From: Mactra quadrangularis
Taxonomy: Eukaryota; Mollusca; Bivalvia; Venerida; Mactridae
Assembly (NCBI GenBank): GCA_025267735.1
Contig: CM046304.1
Location: forward strand, 4,650,001-4,714,000
DNA length: 64,000 bases
Direction of reading: 5' to 3'
The notes beneath the pieces are model-generated. The model was not told the DNA's origin, did no database searches, and was given only the letters and a program-made list of their open reading frames with translations. Numbering within the stretch: the stretch's first letter is position 1; each line of letters opens with the position of its first letter. Below are positions 46,786 through 57,784 of the stretch, in pieces. Both the position numbers and the translations under genes were made by a program.

Positions 46786-47214
46786 CCCTTTACTGACCAA
46801 TCCGGTAATTTTACGTGTCTTTATCCACTCCGCCACTCCGGGACTAGAAATTAGTGTTTTTTAAACAATTTTTGTGAAATTCAACTAGAAAAGGAGCCCT
46901 CAAAAATGGAATTCTTGTTCGCGCACCTCCCTCATTGAAAGATGTTTGAATGGGGTTCCTAAAGGGGATGTGCCCAATACTACTGAGTGCATAAAATGGC
47001 GCAAAAATGGGGACAAGGTAACTAGCACTTTAGACCCCGCAGTTACAATGGTAACTGGGCACGGCGTGCAAATTAGTTTCTCTGAAAGACGACCTTCCGA
47101 GGAATAATTTGGCCAAGTTGCCTAGCTGTCCGCCAACTAGTAATGAAATAAGAGCATCATGAAATAGCCCAATCCCTATGACCAATTTTTGCCCATGTCC
47201 CAACCAGTAAAGGG
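46786..47214. mobile_element. TTAA-type MITE next to the heat shock gene
   Basis: CCCTTTACTGACCAATC faces CCAACCAGTAAAGGG. The right flank is TTAA (47215-47218); the left is ATAA (46782-46785). CCC/GGG termini with TTAA suggest a piggyBac-like element. It ends 98 bp beyond the stop codon of the small heat shock gene. Confidence 0.78.
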
Positions 47215-47312
47215 TTAATTAACTATAATAATAATATCAAACTTTTAATAACATATTTTATAAATAATCTCAGGCTAATTTCCAACACTTAGAATTTTTG
47301 TCACTTACATTT

Positions 47313-48452
47313 TTACCGTCCCGCCATATTTGGTAATCCATCCGCGTAATGGGAAATCGGCACAGATCGAATGTAAGGGGCTTCCACAATTAATTTTCCA
47401 GAATCAGAAAAGAATGCCTTTACCGAATACGGATCCACTGTATCTGGCAGATAAATCTCCCTATTTAATTCCTTTGTGGATGTTCTATTGCCTAATTTTT
47501 CTTCACGTTTGGCGCTAATTACCAACTTCCGGTCCACGGTTTTCACAGAGAGTTCTTCCGGTGCGAAGTCTTCAATATCGACATCAACTTTAAACTTCCG
47601 GTCAGATTCTTGCAATGCACTGAATGAACTCGACGACTGCTGTGGTGAAGACATAGAGGGTGGAGGGACAGTATGTTGATTGATTAAAGATGGCGGCGAC
47701 TGAAACTTCGGTTGTTGTTGTTGCGACTGCGCTCCACCGGAACTTCCGGAAAGAAATGTTGTGAAGGTTGAAGAGTGCTTCTGTTGATTCTGCTGTTGTT
47801 GTTGTTGATTTTGTAAACCTTGTTGGTGTTGTGGTATGACTGGCGGAGGTGGTGTGTTGCGAGCGCCGCTTGATACAGACGATGTTGATGACGTCTGAAT
47901 CACGTGCTCTTTCGGTGGTGTTCGGCGACCACCGCTATCCTTAATAGCGCCATATTGAGGAGTTGGCATGGGCGCTTCGACGGTTAAAATGCCATCAGTA
48001 GAAATTGAACATTGAAGGGCCATGGCATCTATATCTCTTGGTAAATCCACTTCACGGCTGTATTCTCGACTTACACTTTTATTATCCGATTTTTCCTCAT
48101 GTTTAGCATGGACGATAAGTTTGGTTGTGTCAATTTTTACATTGACTTCTTCCGGTTTGTATGTGTTGACATTAAAACGAACACGAAACACTGGCTTGCC
48201 GTTTTCGTCTTGTTCAACAACACCTCTAGCCTCGTCTTTGAGTGAATCACCCATTTTAAATTTGTCACTAATAGATTCCATGCGACCAGTGTCGTCTGGT
48301 TTTAAGGTGAAAAAGTCTTTGCGCATGCGCTCAATCTCATCTTCCCATTCTCGTCTGCGTCTTTCAAGATCACGCTCCATGTCGCCCCAAACTCTACTTT
48401 GTCTTTCAGCAAAACTTAGATCGTCTTTAAAAATTGGAATCCTTTGTGCCAT
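47313..48452 (-). CDS. Small heat shock protein with two alpha-crystallin domains
   Basis: A single open frame of 379 residues, complete from ATG to stop. Residues 1-50 are charged and include RERxx-type blocks (MERDLERRRREWEDEIERMR), probably helical. Alpha-crystallin domain 1 spans about 86-162 (FRVRFNVNTYKPEEVNVKI to DGILTVEAP). A Gln/Ser/Pro-rich linker spans about 163-283, with Q runs. Domain 2 spans about 284-360 (FKVDVDIEDFAPEELSVKT to GKLIVEAP). Short motifs IPI (5-7) and VPI (364-366) could dock in a neighbour's groove. ATP-independent holdase chaperones of this family bind unfolding proteins in the cytosol. Two-domain members are known from flatworms and molluscs. The start is the first ATG after a splice acceptor. 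No convincing heat shock element was found nearby. Confidence 0.95.
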   Translation of the reverse strand: MAQRIPIFKDDLSFAERQSRVWGDMERDLERRRREWEDEIERMRKDFFTLKPDDTGRMESISDKFKMGDSLKDEARGVVEQDENGKPVFRVRFNVNTYKPEEVNVKIDTTKLIVHAKHEEKSDNKSVSREYSREVDLPRDIDAMALQCSISTDGILTVEAPMPTPQYGAIKDSGGRRTPPKEHVIQTSSTSSVSSGARNTPPPPVIPQHQQGLQNQQQQQQNQQKHSSTFTTFLSGSSGGAQSQQQQPKFQSPPSLINQHTVPPPSMSSPQQSSSSFSALQESDRKFKVDVDIEDFAPEELSVKTVDRKLVISAKREEKLGNRTSTKELNREIYLPDTVDPYSVKAFFSDSGKLIVEAPYIRSVPISHYADGLPNMAGR

Positions 48453-48480
48453 TGCGGCAAATCAATAAATCTGAAAATAG
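48453..48480 (-). other. 5' UTR tail and splice acceptor of the heat shock gene
   Basis: On the - strand the sequence is CTATTTTCAG followed by 18 nt and the ATG. The AG is at 48471-48472, so the exon probably begins at 48470 and an untranslated first exon lies upstream. That exon was not found. Confidence 0.65.
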
Positions 48481-49767
48481 AAAAGACAAATTGATTTGAG
48501 AAATGGATAACAATACAGTTTCTAATATTCCAATGTTTTGTAGTAGAGTTTCCTAGTATAGTTTTGCATCTAATCCTGTCTGAGACTAAATGCGTGTACG
48601 TCTGAAATGTATTGATGTATCAAACGCCCAAGGAACCAAGATTCTTGTAATCTTCGATAATATGTAAATTATCAATCATTCGTCGATACAGATCTTACAA
48701 ATGGCGGACATTTTAAAATCAAAGCGCTGAATGCACTGAATTGGAGAGTTTCGTGCTCCAACGCTTATTGTAAAAAGAACGTTAGTAATCCTAATGATGC
48801 CGTTAACAGACACATATATACGTTATCTTATCTCCGTCGTTAGCAATCACAATGCAAATTGCACTTATTTTGCACAACTCAGCAATGAGTCATGTGACAT
48901 TTTAAAAGACAAATTTCATCACAATTTGCATATTCTGAACAATTTACATTTAAACTGTACTATAATTATCATTACAATGAATGTTTTGATACTATAATTA
49001 ACTGGCGACAGAAAACGTCACAAGTTGTTTTGCGTAGTAAATGTCATTTAAACACCGTATTATTTTAATATGAAATATATCATATAATTATGTGTACATG
49101 TATTATATAATGGAATGCACATACAGTACATACTACACAATATCGATAACACAAATTACTTATATCCAGGGATTTTATATAACAGGGATTTGTAAGATAA
49201 GTAAATGTAATAGATTTTCATCAAATTTTACTGTCGTCGCTATTATTTCGGCCAATACGGAAAACAAGTATAACAAGTTTAAGTAAAGATATTCACATCA
49301 AAGGTTGTACCAGTACCATTCAAATTGACATAAATGATAGGAAAATGTGTTTCTAGATGACTTTGAGGTAAATTACGCTCACAGACTGTTTCACAAAATA
49401 ATGCATTTTCCCGCCGATCTGCCGTTTGTAGCCTCGTTTTACATCGACTAAAGTCATATTTTCGGTCATAATTGCAACAATTGTTTGCCAAAAACTTCAG
49501 AAACATTCACAGGATGCATTGAAGACATGTACAAAAACATAAATCAAGTTTTTAAACTCTGGAAAAGTTTGTACAGCCTGCCTCAGCCAGTTATAGACAG
49601 TGACGACCGAGAAAATTCAAAAAAGCACTTCGTTACAAATCCCTGTTATATAGAATCCCTGTTATATTACAAAGTCACAGTTGTCAGATCACCTAAATGC
49701 AAGAACAAGAACTATGAACTTCAGTCGTAAATTTAGTTCATTCGACTCTATCGACCAATAACTGGTA

Positions 49768-49834
49768 CATTCGGAACAACCTCGGCGATCATCTTAGAAG
49801 ATTTGCGTAGAAAAACGCCGTGAAGTTCCGAATG
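49768..49834. mobile_element. 67-bp mini element, perfect 9-bp duplication
   Basis: CATTCGGAACAACCTCGGCG faces CGCCGTGAAGTTCCGAATG. TAACTGGTA flanks both sides (49759-49767 and 49835-49843). Confidence 0.9.
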
Positions 49835-50631
49835 TAACTGGTATAATAAACGATGCCCTTATTTGCACAATTCACGTTCATAGACCTTCTTAGAATTTGA
49901 GGCCTTCCACACTAATATACATTCGATATGCTATTATATTGAACCTAAGAGATAATAATTACATGTATAGTGAATTCCATGTTTATTCCATATTCAAAAT
50001 AAATTGCGTTTTTGTAATGCCCAGCACGTAATAAGTAAAACCCGAAAACAACTGAATATAGCTCGTTTAGGATAACATGAGAAATCGTATACCTAGATTA
50101 TCCTTAAATATGTCTCAAGCTATCCTAAACGACCTATAACACAATAATCAACTTCCAAACTAAAATATCTAACTAAAAAACAAATTCCATCAATCGTTTT
50201 AAAAATTCATTCAACAACACACCAGAGGGCATCACACCCCTAAATTGAACACAAATAACAAATCCATCGCGTCTAACCTTACATCAATATAAATCCACAG
50301 AAATACCTTTCTTCAACAAATATTAACAGCGTGTGAGTTTATTTCATTCTCAAAGTTCATACATTGATTAACGTAGCACATACTTGACATATGAAATAAA
50401 TATACTATTTCAAACGACCGTAGTAAAAATTACATACCACGAAAAAAAGAGATTTGATTGCGGTGGCTGACGGTTAAACATTCTTTGCTTAAGGCCACAC
50501 GTATTGAACGGCTTGTTTTTTTACCACTAATGATCTTAATCGTTATTCTAAAATGAAATATGTGTACATGAAAACGATTTGTATGATAGAAAACAGGAAA
50601 TGAGAGGCAAACTAGGTCATTTGCAAAAATA

Positions 50632-50800
50632 TTTTGTGCAGAAGATTCAGAATAAATGATTTCAACTCACAGGTATTGTAAGTTTTTTCGGACAAAAATG
50701 TAACAGTTATTTTATGCACTACTTGAATATTTCCATTTTTGACTACTGAAAGAGTTTGACGGAAAACAAGTGTACATTCTGAGGGTCATGTGACTGATGT
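50632..50800 (+). repeat. Diverged repeat, empty-site copy
   Basis: Matches 63541-63838: TTTTGTGCAGAAGATTCAGA, TTTTTTCGGACAAA, CAGTTATTTTATGCACTA and GTCATGTGACT. It lacks the 112-bp insert present in the other copy. Confidence 0.75.
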
Positions 50801-51260
50801 ATCCTGATTATGTACAGTAAAGTTATGCTATTTGGACCATTAATATAGATGAATGATACGAAAACACCCGATATTTTACGATCGTATGTTCTATGAAAGA
50901 AACGGAAACACCCGATGTTTTACTACGACAATCGTGTTCATCCGTACAATTTACAGACATCTGTGGGACCCAAAGCCAGTCTAAGATTGTAATCTAAAAA
51001 GTATACATACGGTGATAATCTAAAGATACATATCAAGATATCAACCAGTTAGATTTTCTGAAACACTTAAAATATTTAACGTTGTAATTGGCAACGAAAT
51101 GTCAGTTTAAATAAACATTCCGTTATATGTAAAATATTCCATTACGCCAACATGAAATAAATGAAGTTATTATTACAGTAAAGTTCCGCTTCAAAGACCA
51201 CATTGGTCCTGGTTATTCTCAGATTATGCATTTTTTTACCATTTTGAAGTAACAAATCCT

Positions 51261-51370
51261 AGTGAAAAGGTAGGCGAAAACAGGTTATAGACATGGGTCC
51301 AGGAATGCTACGTTAGGTGCGCTGGGCGCCTTACAATAACCTTTATTAAGTAGACACAGTGTTTAACCCT
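51261..51370 (+). mobile_element. SINE family 1, 3' fragment
   Basis: AGTGAAAAGGTAGGCGAAAA, GGTCCAGGAATGCTACGTTA and GGTGCGCTGGGCGCC. Confidence 0.6.
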
Positions 51371-51566
51371 CTATAAGTCCAAAATGCTCAATTTGAGAAG
51401 AATAGAGCATATATTTAGATTATTCCTCTATTAAGACGTTGATGGGCCAAATAGTGACAACTCACTGTCATATTACTCTTACGCATTATTTCATTTGAAA
51501 ATTTAAAGGGAGCTGCCACAATATACACGGACTGAAGAATGTTTACAGGTGTATTGTCCATCATCC

Positions 51567-51647
51567 ATTCTCGTACTCACAAAATATCAAGGTTCTCAAG
51601 AGTCTCAATCTTACATCAAGAATCTTGATAACCTCTGGGTACGAGAT
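51567..51647. mobile_element. Small foldback Z, copy 1
   Basis: ATTCTCGTACTCAC faces CCTCTGGGTACGAGAT. Related copies at 56241-56311 and 63853-63909. Confidence 0.6.
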
Positions 51648-52080
51648 TAATCTTGATAGAATGTCTATAATCGAGTAGTAGAGTCCGAGTAGCCCGAAAA
51701 TCTCTATCGCCAATAAAACTATCTTTATATATGATAAATATCATTCGATCTATTACATTTTGGCAGACGTAAAACCAACATTTTATCAAGCATGCCCTTT
51801 CTCTGTAATTAAGTATATACATGTATGCAGTTTTCACGACATTATGATAAATTTCATACAGTCATAGGTGACATCTTGACCCGTAACAACCCACTGGCTA
51901 TGTCTATAAGAAGTACAACCTCTTTGATAAATGTATATTTAAAGCAACTTGTACACAGATTGTGGTTACATTTTCATATTTGAAATACTAAATATAGTCA
52001 GTGTCTGTAATTGTGTTAAAATGAATTTTTTATATTTAAAGTTTAACTGACCTTAAAATTTTGAAACACTTTTTATTTAC

Positions 52081-52110
52081 ATTGAAAAAGGCACAGAGCC
52101 GAAACGTTGG
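52081..52110 (+). ncRNA. Possible hammerhead ribozyme remnant
   Basis: GGCACAGAGCCGAAACGTTGG-like sequence contains a GGC/GCC stem followed by the GAAAC core seen in hammerheads of Penelope-like retroelements. The first core expected, CTGATGA, is not intact (ATTGAAA here), so it would not cleave. It could equally be a chance match. Confidence 0.25.
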
Positions 52111-53409
52111 ATGGATCAATAGATATAATATGATCGTAGGTGTTATTGTTGTGAATATTATTACATACTTAAAATTTTGAGAAACATACAAGTCACAAAA
52201 AGGTTATAAAATCACCTACTTCGTTACCTCTTGGGTGTGTTTTTACGCACCAAAAACACTCTTCTTTTACAGTTGTATTTCAATTTTATACATAAACTCA
52301 TCACCTTTTATAGTTGTTTGTTTATCTTATACCTAAAATCGCTATCTTTTGTCTATATGTAAATTTGCACTACAATTGCCATCAACTGCTTACATGCAAA
52401 AGTGTTTTCGTAAAAATCCGAGTTTTACAAATTTGGTATTTAGGTTGAAATCTGTATCCGAACAGCTTTAATAGTAGTGCAATTTATCTTAGTTACTAAA
52501 TTAACTCATGTTAATGTACCATAAAGTTCAAGCAAAAATACTACCATTTTTCAAAGTGTAGGCCTACACCCAAACCAAAAGGTTACTCAATCAACTGTAT
52601 CAAAAATCAAAGATATAAAAAGATGAATCAATATTTTATTTTGTATACTAGTAAAATTTATTAATAAATCATTGTATCTCAATGATTTTTGTCAAAATGA
52701 AACCGCAAAGTTAATGATATGCCTACACGCGGTCATGTTTTGATGAAAAATAAAGAACATTCTTTATAGTGAAAAGAGTATAGCCAGGCCAAAACCAAGA
52801 CTCAACAAGTCCTTTAGATACATGTACATATTTCAACCAAATGAGAATCCATCAATAAACTTTGCCCAAATATATATCGTCAGCTTGACATACATGAACA
52901 CCCAATTGAAAGTTATTGACATTTTATGAGCTTTTGCCAGAGTGAGCATACAAAAAAGTGGTAATCATTTTAAACAGTTGTCTCTGGTATCTATGTCTTT
53001 AGGTATATTTCCCCCCTAACTTGGATGATTATCTATGAACACTTGTAGACATTTTGACATTTTTCTGATTGCATTCTGCTTATGCCAGAGATGATATACA
53101 AGAAAAATAAGTGTAAACGATAGGGTAAAATATTCAATCATTTACAGTCAATCCCTATGGTCATCGACAGAGCAGAATGTCGCTTTGTCCTGCTGGAGTA
53201 GGTCCCATTACTTTGGAAGTGCGTGGAAAGACTAACTTCACGTATGTTTTGCTTCCTAACTTTACAGAACAAAACTAAATCATTTTATCTCAAGTTTTGT
53301 TTTTGTTGAAGCATGAAATTATGAAACTGTACAAATAAATATTTAAACAATTTCGAAGCAATCAGCATTCTGCAATACAAATGCACGTTTTTCAGACGAA
53401 TATTTTCAT

Positions 53410-53421
53410 TGCGCATGCGCG
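53410..53421. promoter_or_regulatory. NRF-1-type site
   Basis: TGCGCATGCGCG fits the NRF-1 consensus YGCGCAYGCGCR. It is in a small CpG-richer patch in otherwise AT-rich sequence, about 180 bp upstream of the candidate first exon at 53603. Confidence 0.55.
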
Positions 53422-53602
53422 TAACGTGTCAATTCGCCGATATTCAGATTCCGCGCATAAACAATGGTTGATAATAAGCCAGATAATAGAAAAACGTCAA
53501 CAAACAATTGTTTGAGATGTTTATCTAAGTTGTAAACCAGACGTTTATTAAACTAGACGAGATACAAACAATTTGAGCTGGAAACTTTTCAAGGAAATAA
53601 AA

Positions 53603-53634
53603 ATGGCGGCGAAAATACTGCGGAATTATGGGAG
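53603..53634 (+). CDS. Candidate first coding exon of an unknown gene
   Basis: ATG in good context (AAAAATGGCGGC) opens MAAKILRNYG, then AG and a donor GTAATG. The ATGGCGGC start with an NRF-1-type site upstream resembles CpG-type housekeeping promoters. The next exon would begin with one base that completes an AGN codon. I could not find it in the remaining 10 kb. Ten codons cannot identify a protein. It may also be chance, or the promoter may serve the heat shock gene on the other strand. Confidence 0.35.
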
Positions 53635-55148
53635 GTAATGGCTAAAACCTCGTTTCCGAGATAAACTCGTTACATTCGATTCCAAGAACATGATTTTGCG
53701 CGTGTTTTAAATGGTTACTGAAAAATCTAATTATAGAATGGCAATTTGATTACAGAATTAAAAACACTTGCAGAAATTCCTTGAAATATTCCAAACAAAT
53801 TTCCTCACCAATGAACAAGGTACCAAAATAAATTAACATCCAGGCTTTGCTACAGCGTGCATTGGAATCTCACAATTACAGACTCACATTTCAGATTACA
53901 GTTTTATTTGAGACTTATGATACTTGACATCTCACAGAATTAGATCTTACGATCAATCATCAACAAGCGGTCCTAAATTCCTCAGTTTATTTACTCAACA
54001 GGCTGATTAGATCTAGCCTTGCTCTCAGACACATTTATCATGAAAATATTTATAGTGCTGAAAACCTTCTACCATGAAAACTGGCCTACTCATAGCATTT
54101 AAACATTTTTACCATGAAAATAGGCCTACTCAAAGCATTGAAACATTCAATTATAAACAAAATGGAATCTTTATTTTAACAGCTTCTTTAAAAACTAAAC
54201 TCTGTGGAAGTGGAAATCAAGTTAGATATTTGAAGTTTGGAATAATGATAGTAGATGTTCCGAATAAAAGAATAAATAATTCTGATATCTTCCATACGGA
54301 TAAGCTGTCTGTAGGCTATTGTGTTGAATATACGAAATCATACAGTGAACTACTGAGTATAGTGAATTTCATGCTATATGATATATTTCATTTTCCAAAA
54401 TATGGTTTCCATCTTTCCTCTGAAATCAATATCATAATTATATTTATGTAATAATACAGATAGAGCCTTTCACCAACCTTCAATCATAAGAGTAATAAAT
54501 CAAGGTACAGTAAAATTCTGATATAAATGATCACCTTGGTGATGGAAAATGGTGCAATTTTCTGACGATTTTTAGGTCCCAAATGATTACTTCGACAAAA
54601 AAGACCCTTTATTAATACCGCTCCTCTATAAAGGTCACCTCAGTTATTGCAAAAGAATGCATTTCTGACATTTTTAGCCCCTAATGCTGATTTCAAGAAA
54701 AAAGGGTCCATAGAAAGAATATCAAACTAAGAAAGCTTCTTGTTGAGAAAGTTACGGGATTTCAGAAATGCATAAATGTGAAAATCTGTTTTTTAGCTAA
54801 AAGCCCCAAGACACATGGATATTCGTTTTATTGCCTTTTTATGAGTTTTGTTTCAGTAAAGCAAAACCTAGCAGTATTCTGTTTTATGCAAATGCAATAA
54901 ACAAATCATAGCAAATGGCTTGTGGCAAAAAATAACGGACGTGTCTACGTACTTTATATTCCAGATAATGACAGAACTTTAGAATTGGAATTGCTGATAT
55001 AATCGTGCTTGTAAAGCAAATATGTGTCTGGCCAAGGAAAATATTGACGCAATGTATGGATATATTCCACATTGTGGGCCCTGGAATAACTGTACTTAAT
55101 TTGATATGTATCCTTGGAATAAGATCATTTGCATAAGTTCTTGTAGAT
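53635..55148. other. Non-coding stretch
   Basis: Open frame 54074-54451 starts in the 40-bp repeat and has no recognisable features; not called. TACAGTAAAATTCTGATATA at 54510 resembles a mariner-like end without a partner. Confidence 0.4.
54071..54150 (+). repeat. 40-bp direct duplication
   Basis: ACCATGAAAACTGGCCTACT and ACCATGAAAATAGGCCTACT start units at 54071 and 54111. Two units with several differences. Confidence 0.85.
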
Positions 55149-55581
55149 ATGGTGGCGAGTTTCTGCCATCAGAAAACCACATATTGTAAACAAGTTACGT
55201 CCTTAGCTAACTCTAGTTCGTACAAAAAAACCCTGTTTATATAAACAATACAGTGAAAATATCCACGACAGGGGGATGCTCAGGATGACAATAAAATTAT
55301 TTTACAATGTCATGTTTATTTTATGAGTGCCTTGCTAGAGTAATGGTTATGCGTTCTACCAAAACATGCATGATTGACCGAGGTGTTGTGGTTTATCTGC
55401 CACCATTGTTTTGTTAAAATGACCTATTAAACATTTTTTAAATATTTTCTTCCTCTGGAATAGATTGGTTCATTTTTTTAATGTAAACACAAACACGTTT
55501 TGTGTTTTTGTACGAACTACTCGTATACTTAATTAATTTGTCAGTTATGTAGATTTTTTGGTGGCAGAAAAAAGTCACCAT
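55149..55581. mobile_element. TIR element T, copy 2, holding element G
   Basis: ATGGTGGCGAGTTTCTGCCA faces TGGCAGAAAAAAGTCACCAT. Between them 55215-55519 is a complete element G. Confidence 0.75.
55215..55519 (+). mobile_element. TIR element G, copy 3, nested
   Basis: TAGTTCGTACAAAA faces TTTTGTACGAACTA. The interior matches 11136-11445 (GGGATGCTCAGGATGAC, GGTTTATCTGCCACCATTG) at lower identity. Confidence 0.8.
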
Positions 55582-55971
55582 AGATTCTCATGGAGATATT
55601 TTGGACAGTTATGTTATTAGCTAGACTTTGATTTATTACCCTGATGATGGTAGGTTACTTAGGTTAGATGAAGGCTCTATCTATATCAATAAAATAGAAA
55701 ATACAGTAAAGTTCCACAATAATGACCACCACAATGGATGATTTTGGGACTTATGGCTCTACAGACAGATTTTCAGAATTTTTTATTCAAGATCGAAGAT
55801 CTAGATGGTGAAACCGTCTAAATACAGTGACCATATTCTTTTTACATTATTGGTACTTAAACTCGTAAAAACATTGCAGAATTTAACAATAAACTAGGTG
55901 CTTATTGTGGATCTTTAATGCAAATAGTATTAACGAATAATCTGAGATATCTAAAAGTTACACTTTATTAT

Positions 55972-56112
55972 CATTCGAGACTCTTCGGCGATTTTCAATG
56001 CAAATATAGGCATATCTAGTCTGGTTCCCGACTTCTTTTGCGTAGCAATCAAAGGGCAGGTAATCTAGACTAAGGCATATCCTCATGGAAGATTGTTGTG
56101 GAGTTCCGAATT
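55972..56112. mobile_element. 141-bp mini element, perfect 9-bp duplication
   Basis: CATTCGAGACTCTTCGGCG faces a right end GTGGAGTTCCGAATT. CTTTATTAT flanks both ends (55963-55971 and 56113-56121). Same family as 45144-45209 and 49768-49834, with a longer interior. Confidence 0.8.
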
Positions 56113-56240
56113 CTTTATTATAATGTAGGAAATGTATTACAAGACTTAATCAAGAGATAATTAGATTTAGAGTGAAGATAATGATGATTCTTTGATGAAT
56201 TTACATGATCTCGTTGAAATACTAACTTGTAATCTCGCTC

Positions 56241-56311
56241 ATTCTCGTACCCCGAGGTTAACAATATTCTCGCTAGTATCGAGAATCTCACTAGGCTCTG
56301 GGAACGAGAAT
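56241..56311. mobile_element. Small foldback Z, copy 2
   Basis: ATTCTCGTACCCCGAGG faces CTCTGGGAACGAGAAT. Confidence 0.7.
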
Positions 56312-56450
56312 GAATCTCATTATATTAACTAATGGCTAACAATATTAACGCAAATACGGCTTGTTTTATCAAGATACATGTAATAACCACTTGTTCTTAG
56401 AGCTCACTTGTTCTTAGAGCGGTTCTTGAAATCTCAAATGCATGGTTTGA

Positions 56451-56729
56451 TTTTTTACTGGGTTTAACGCCGTGTCAACATAATTTAGGTAATTTTATGG
56501 CGTCCAGCGCACCTAACCTAGCTTTCCTGGACTATTGTCTATAACCAATACTCACCTACCCTTCCACAAGGCCGAAACTTCTCTATATTATCTAATAAAT
56601 GGAGGAATATTGACATTATTTCATGGAAAGGTATAATCTCCCCGGGTGGGATTCGAACTCGTACCCCCTTCGGGACACGAGATTCCAAATTCCGGCAAAC
56701 TACCAACTGCGCTATCGACCCGGGTTGTT
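56451..56729 (-). mobile_element. SINE family 1
   Basis: Antisense copy with the head at 56725 (GGGTCGATAGCGCAGTTGGT on the - strand). TGGTTTGA flanks it at 56443-56450 and 56730-56737. Confidence 0.82.
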
Positions 56730-57269
56730 TGGTTTGAGAAGAAAAATGTCGCTATATTAATACTGCTCATAATGTAATAGCTTTGATTTTGATGTTCCTA
56801 TTAGTGGAACTTTACTGTAATTTATTGATATCTATCAAGTTAAGAATCTTTATTATATAAGAAAGTTGTAGAAAAACACGTGCTTCTTAGCTGTTTTTAA
56901 TCCCTAATCCTAATGCTTAATTCCAGAAGAAAAAAAGGTCCTAATTAGCATAAGATTATAATAGTTAAAAACCATTCCGCTATTTAGACCATCCATTTTT
57001 GATACTCAAAATAGTTGAAAAGCACACAATTTATCAAGTCTGCCCATCTTCATAGTCTTAATATTGGAACTTCACTGTAGTGTTACAACAAAAGAGCAGT
57101 ATTCATCTTCAACAACATTATTGACAAAATCTGTGTAAAAAGGTTAGCCAGAAGTAGGTGTTGGTTGTTTTTTTCATCAATTCATTATTATGACACATTA
57201 TAAACATAAATAAATCCACCATCGATAAATGGCGGTCTGAGTTTCATTTCGCTTATTAATGTTTCTAAC

Positions 57270-57750
57270 GCCCATACGCCCCCCCAGGGCCCATGCCCCG
57301 CCCCAGGACCCCCCAGGCCCATGCTCCCCCTGGATCCATGCATCCCCTATACCCATACCCCCAAGGCCCATGCCCCTACTCCCATCCCCAAGACCCATAA
57401 CCCCCCCCAAGGCCCATGCCCCTACTCCCATCCCCAAGACCCATAACCCCCCCCAAGGCCCATGACCCCCCCCTGATCCATACCCCCTGGGCCCATACAT
57501 CACCTATTCCCATGCCCCGTCCCAAAGCCCATGCCCCACCAGGGCCGATACCCACCAGGGCCATGCCCCCCCCAAGGGCCCATGACTCCCAAGGCCCCAT
57601 GCCCCCCCAAGGACCCATGCCCCACCACTATTCCCATGCCCCGTCCCAAAGCCCATGCCCCACCAGGGCCCATGCCCCACCAGGGCCCATGCCCCACCAG
57701 GGCTCATGCCCCAACAGGGCACATGCCCCCAAGAGCCCATGCCCCCCTAT
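57270..57750 (+). repeat. C-rich minisatellite
   Basis: Irregular repeats of GGGCCCATGCCCC and CCAGGGCCCATG. The + strand is strongly C-rich, so long Pro/His or Gly/Trp-rich frames open on both strands. These are compositional and are not genes. Confidence 0.93.
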
Positions 57751-57784
57751 GAAGGGGGAGAACTCATGTACCTTTCGTTTCCCA

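Larger units (their letters stand above)
48481..53409. other. Upstream region or 5' UTR intron of the heat shock gene
   Basis: No exon recognised. TIR element T has an isolated half-end at 48998-49022 (ACTGGCGACAGAAAACGTCA). A 12-bp stem TCGTTTAGGATA/TATCCTAAACGA lies at about 50067-50132. Other repeats are listed separately. Between 52.2 and 53.4 kb I see nothing. Confidence 0.4.
55702..56819. mobile_element. Possible mariner-like element with nested insertions
   Basis: TACAGTAAAGTTCCAC faces GTGGAACTTTACTGTA. Three smaller elements lie inside (55972-56112, 56241-56311, 56451-56729). TACAGTAAAGTTCC also occurs at about 51175. Confidence 0.55.

Noticed and set aside
48022..48468. 148-residue frame antisense to the heat shock gene
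   Set aside because: It is a shadow of the conserved alpha-crystallin coding frame.
50650..50670. Heat shock element upstream of the small heat shock gene
   Set aside because: GAAGATTCAGAA has wrong spacing and lies in a repeat also found at 63.5 kb.
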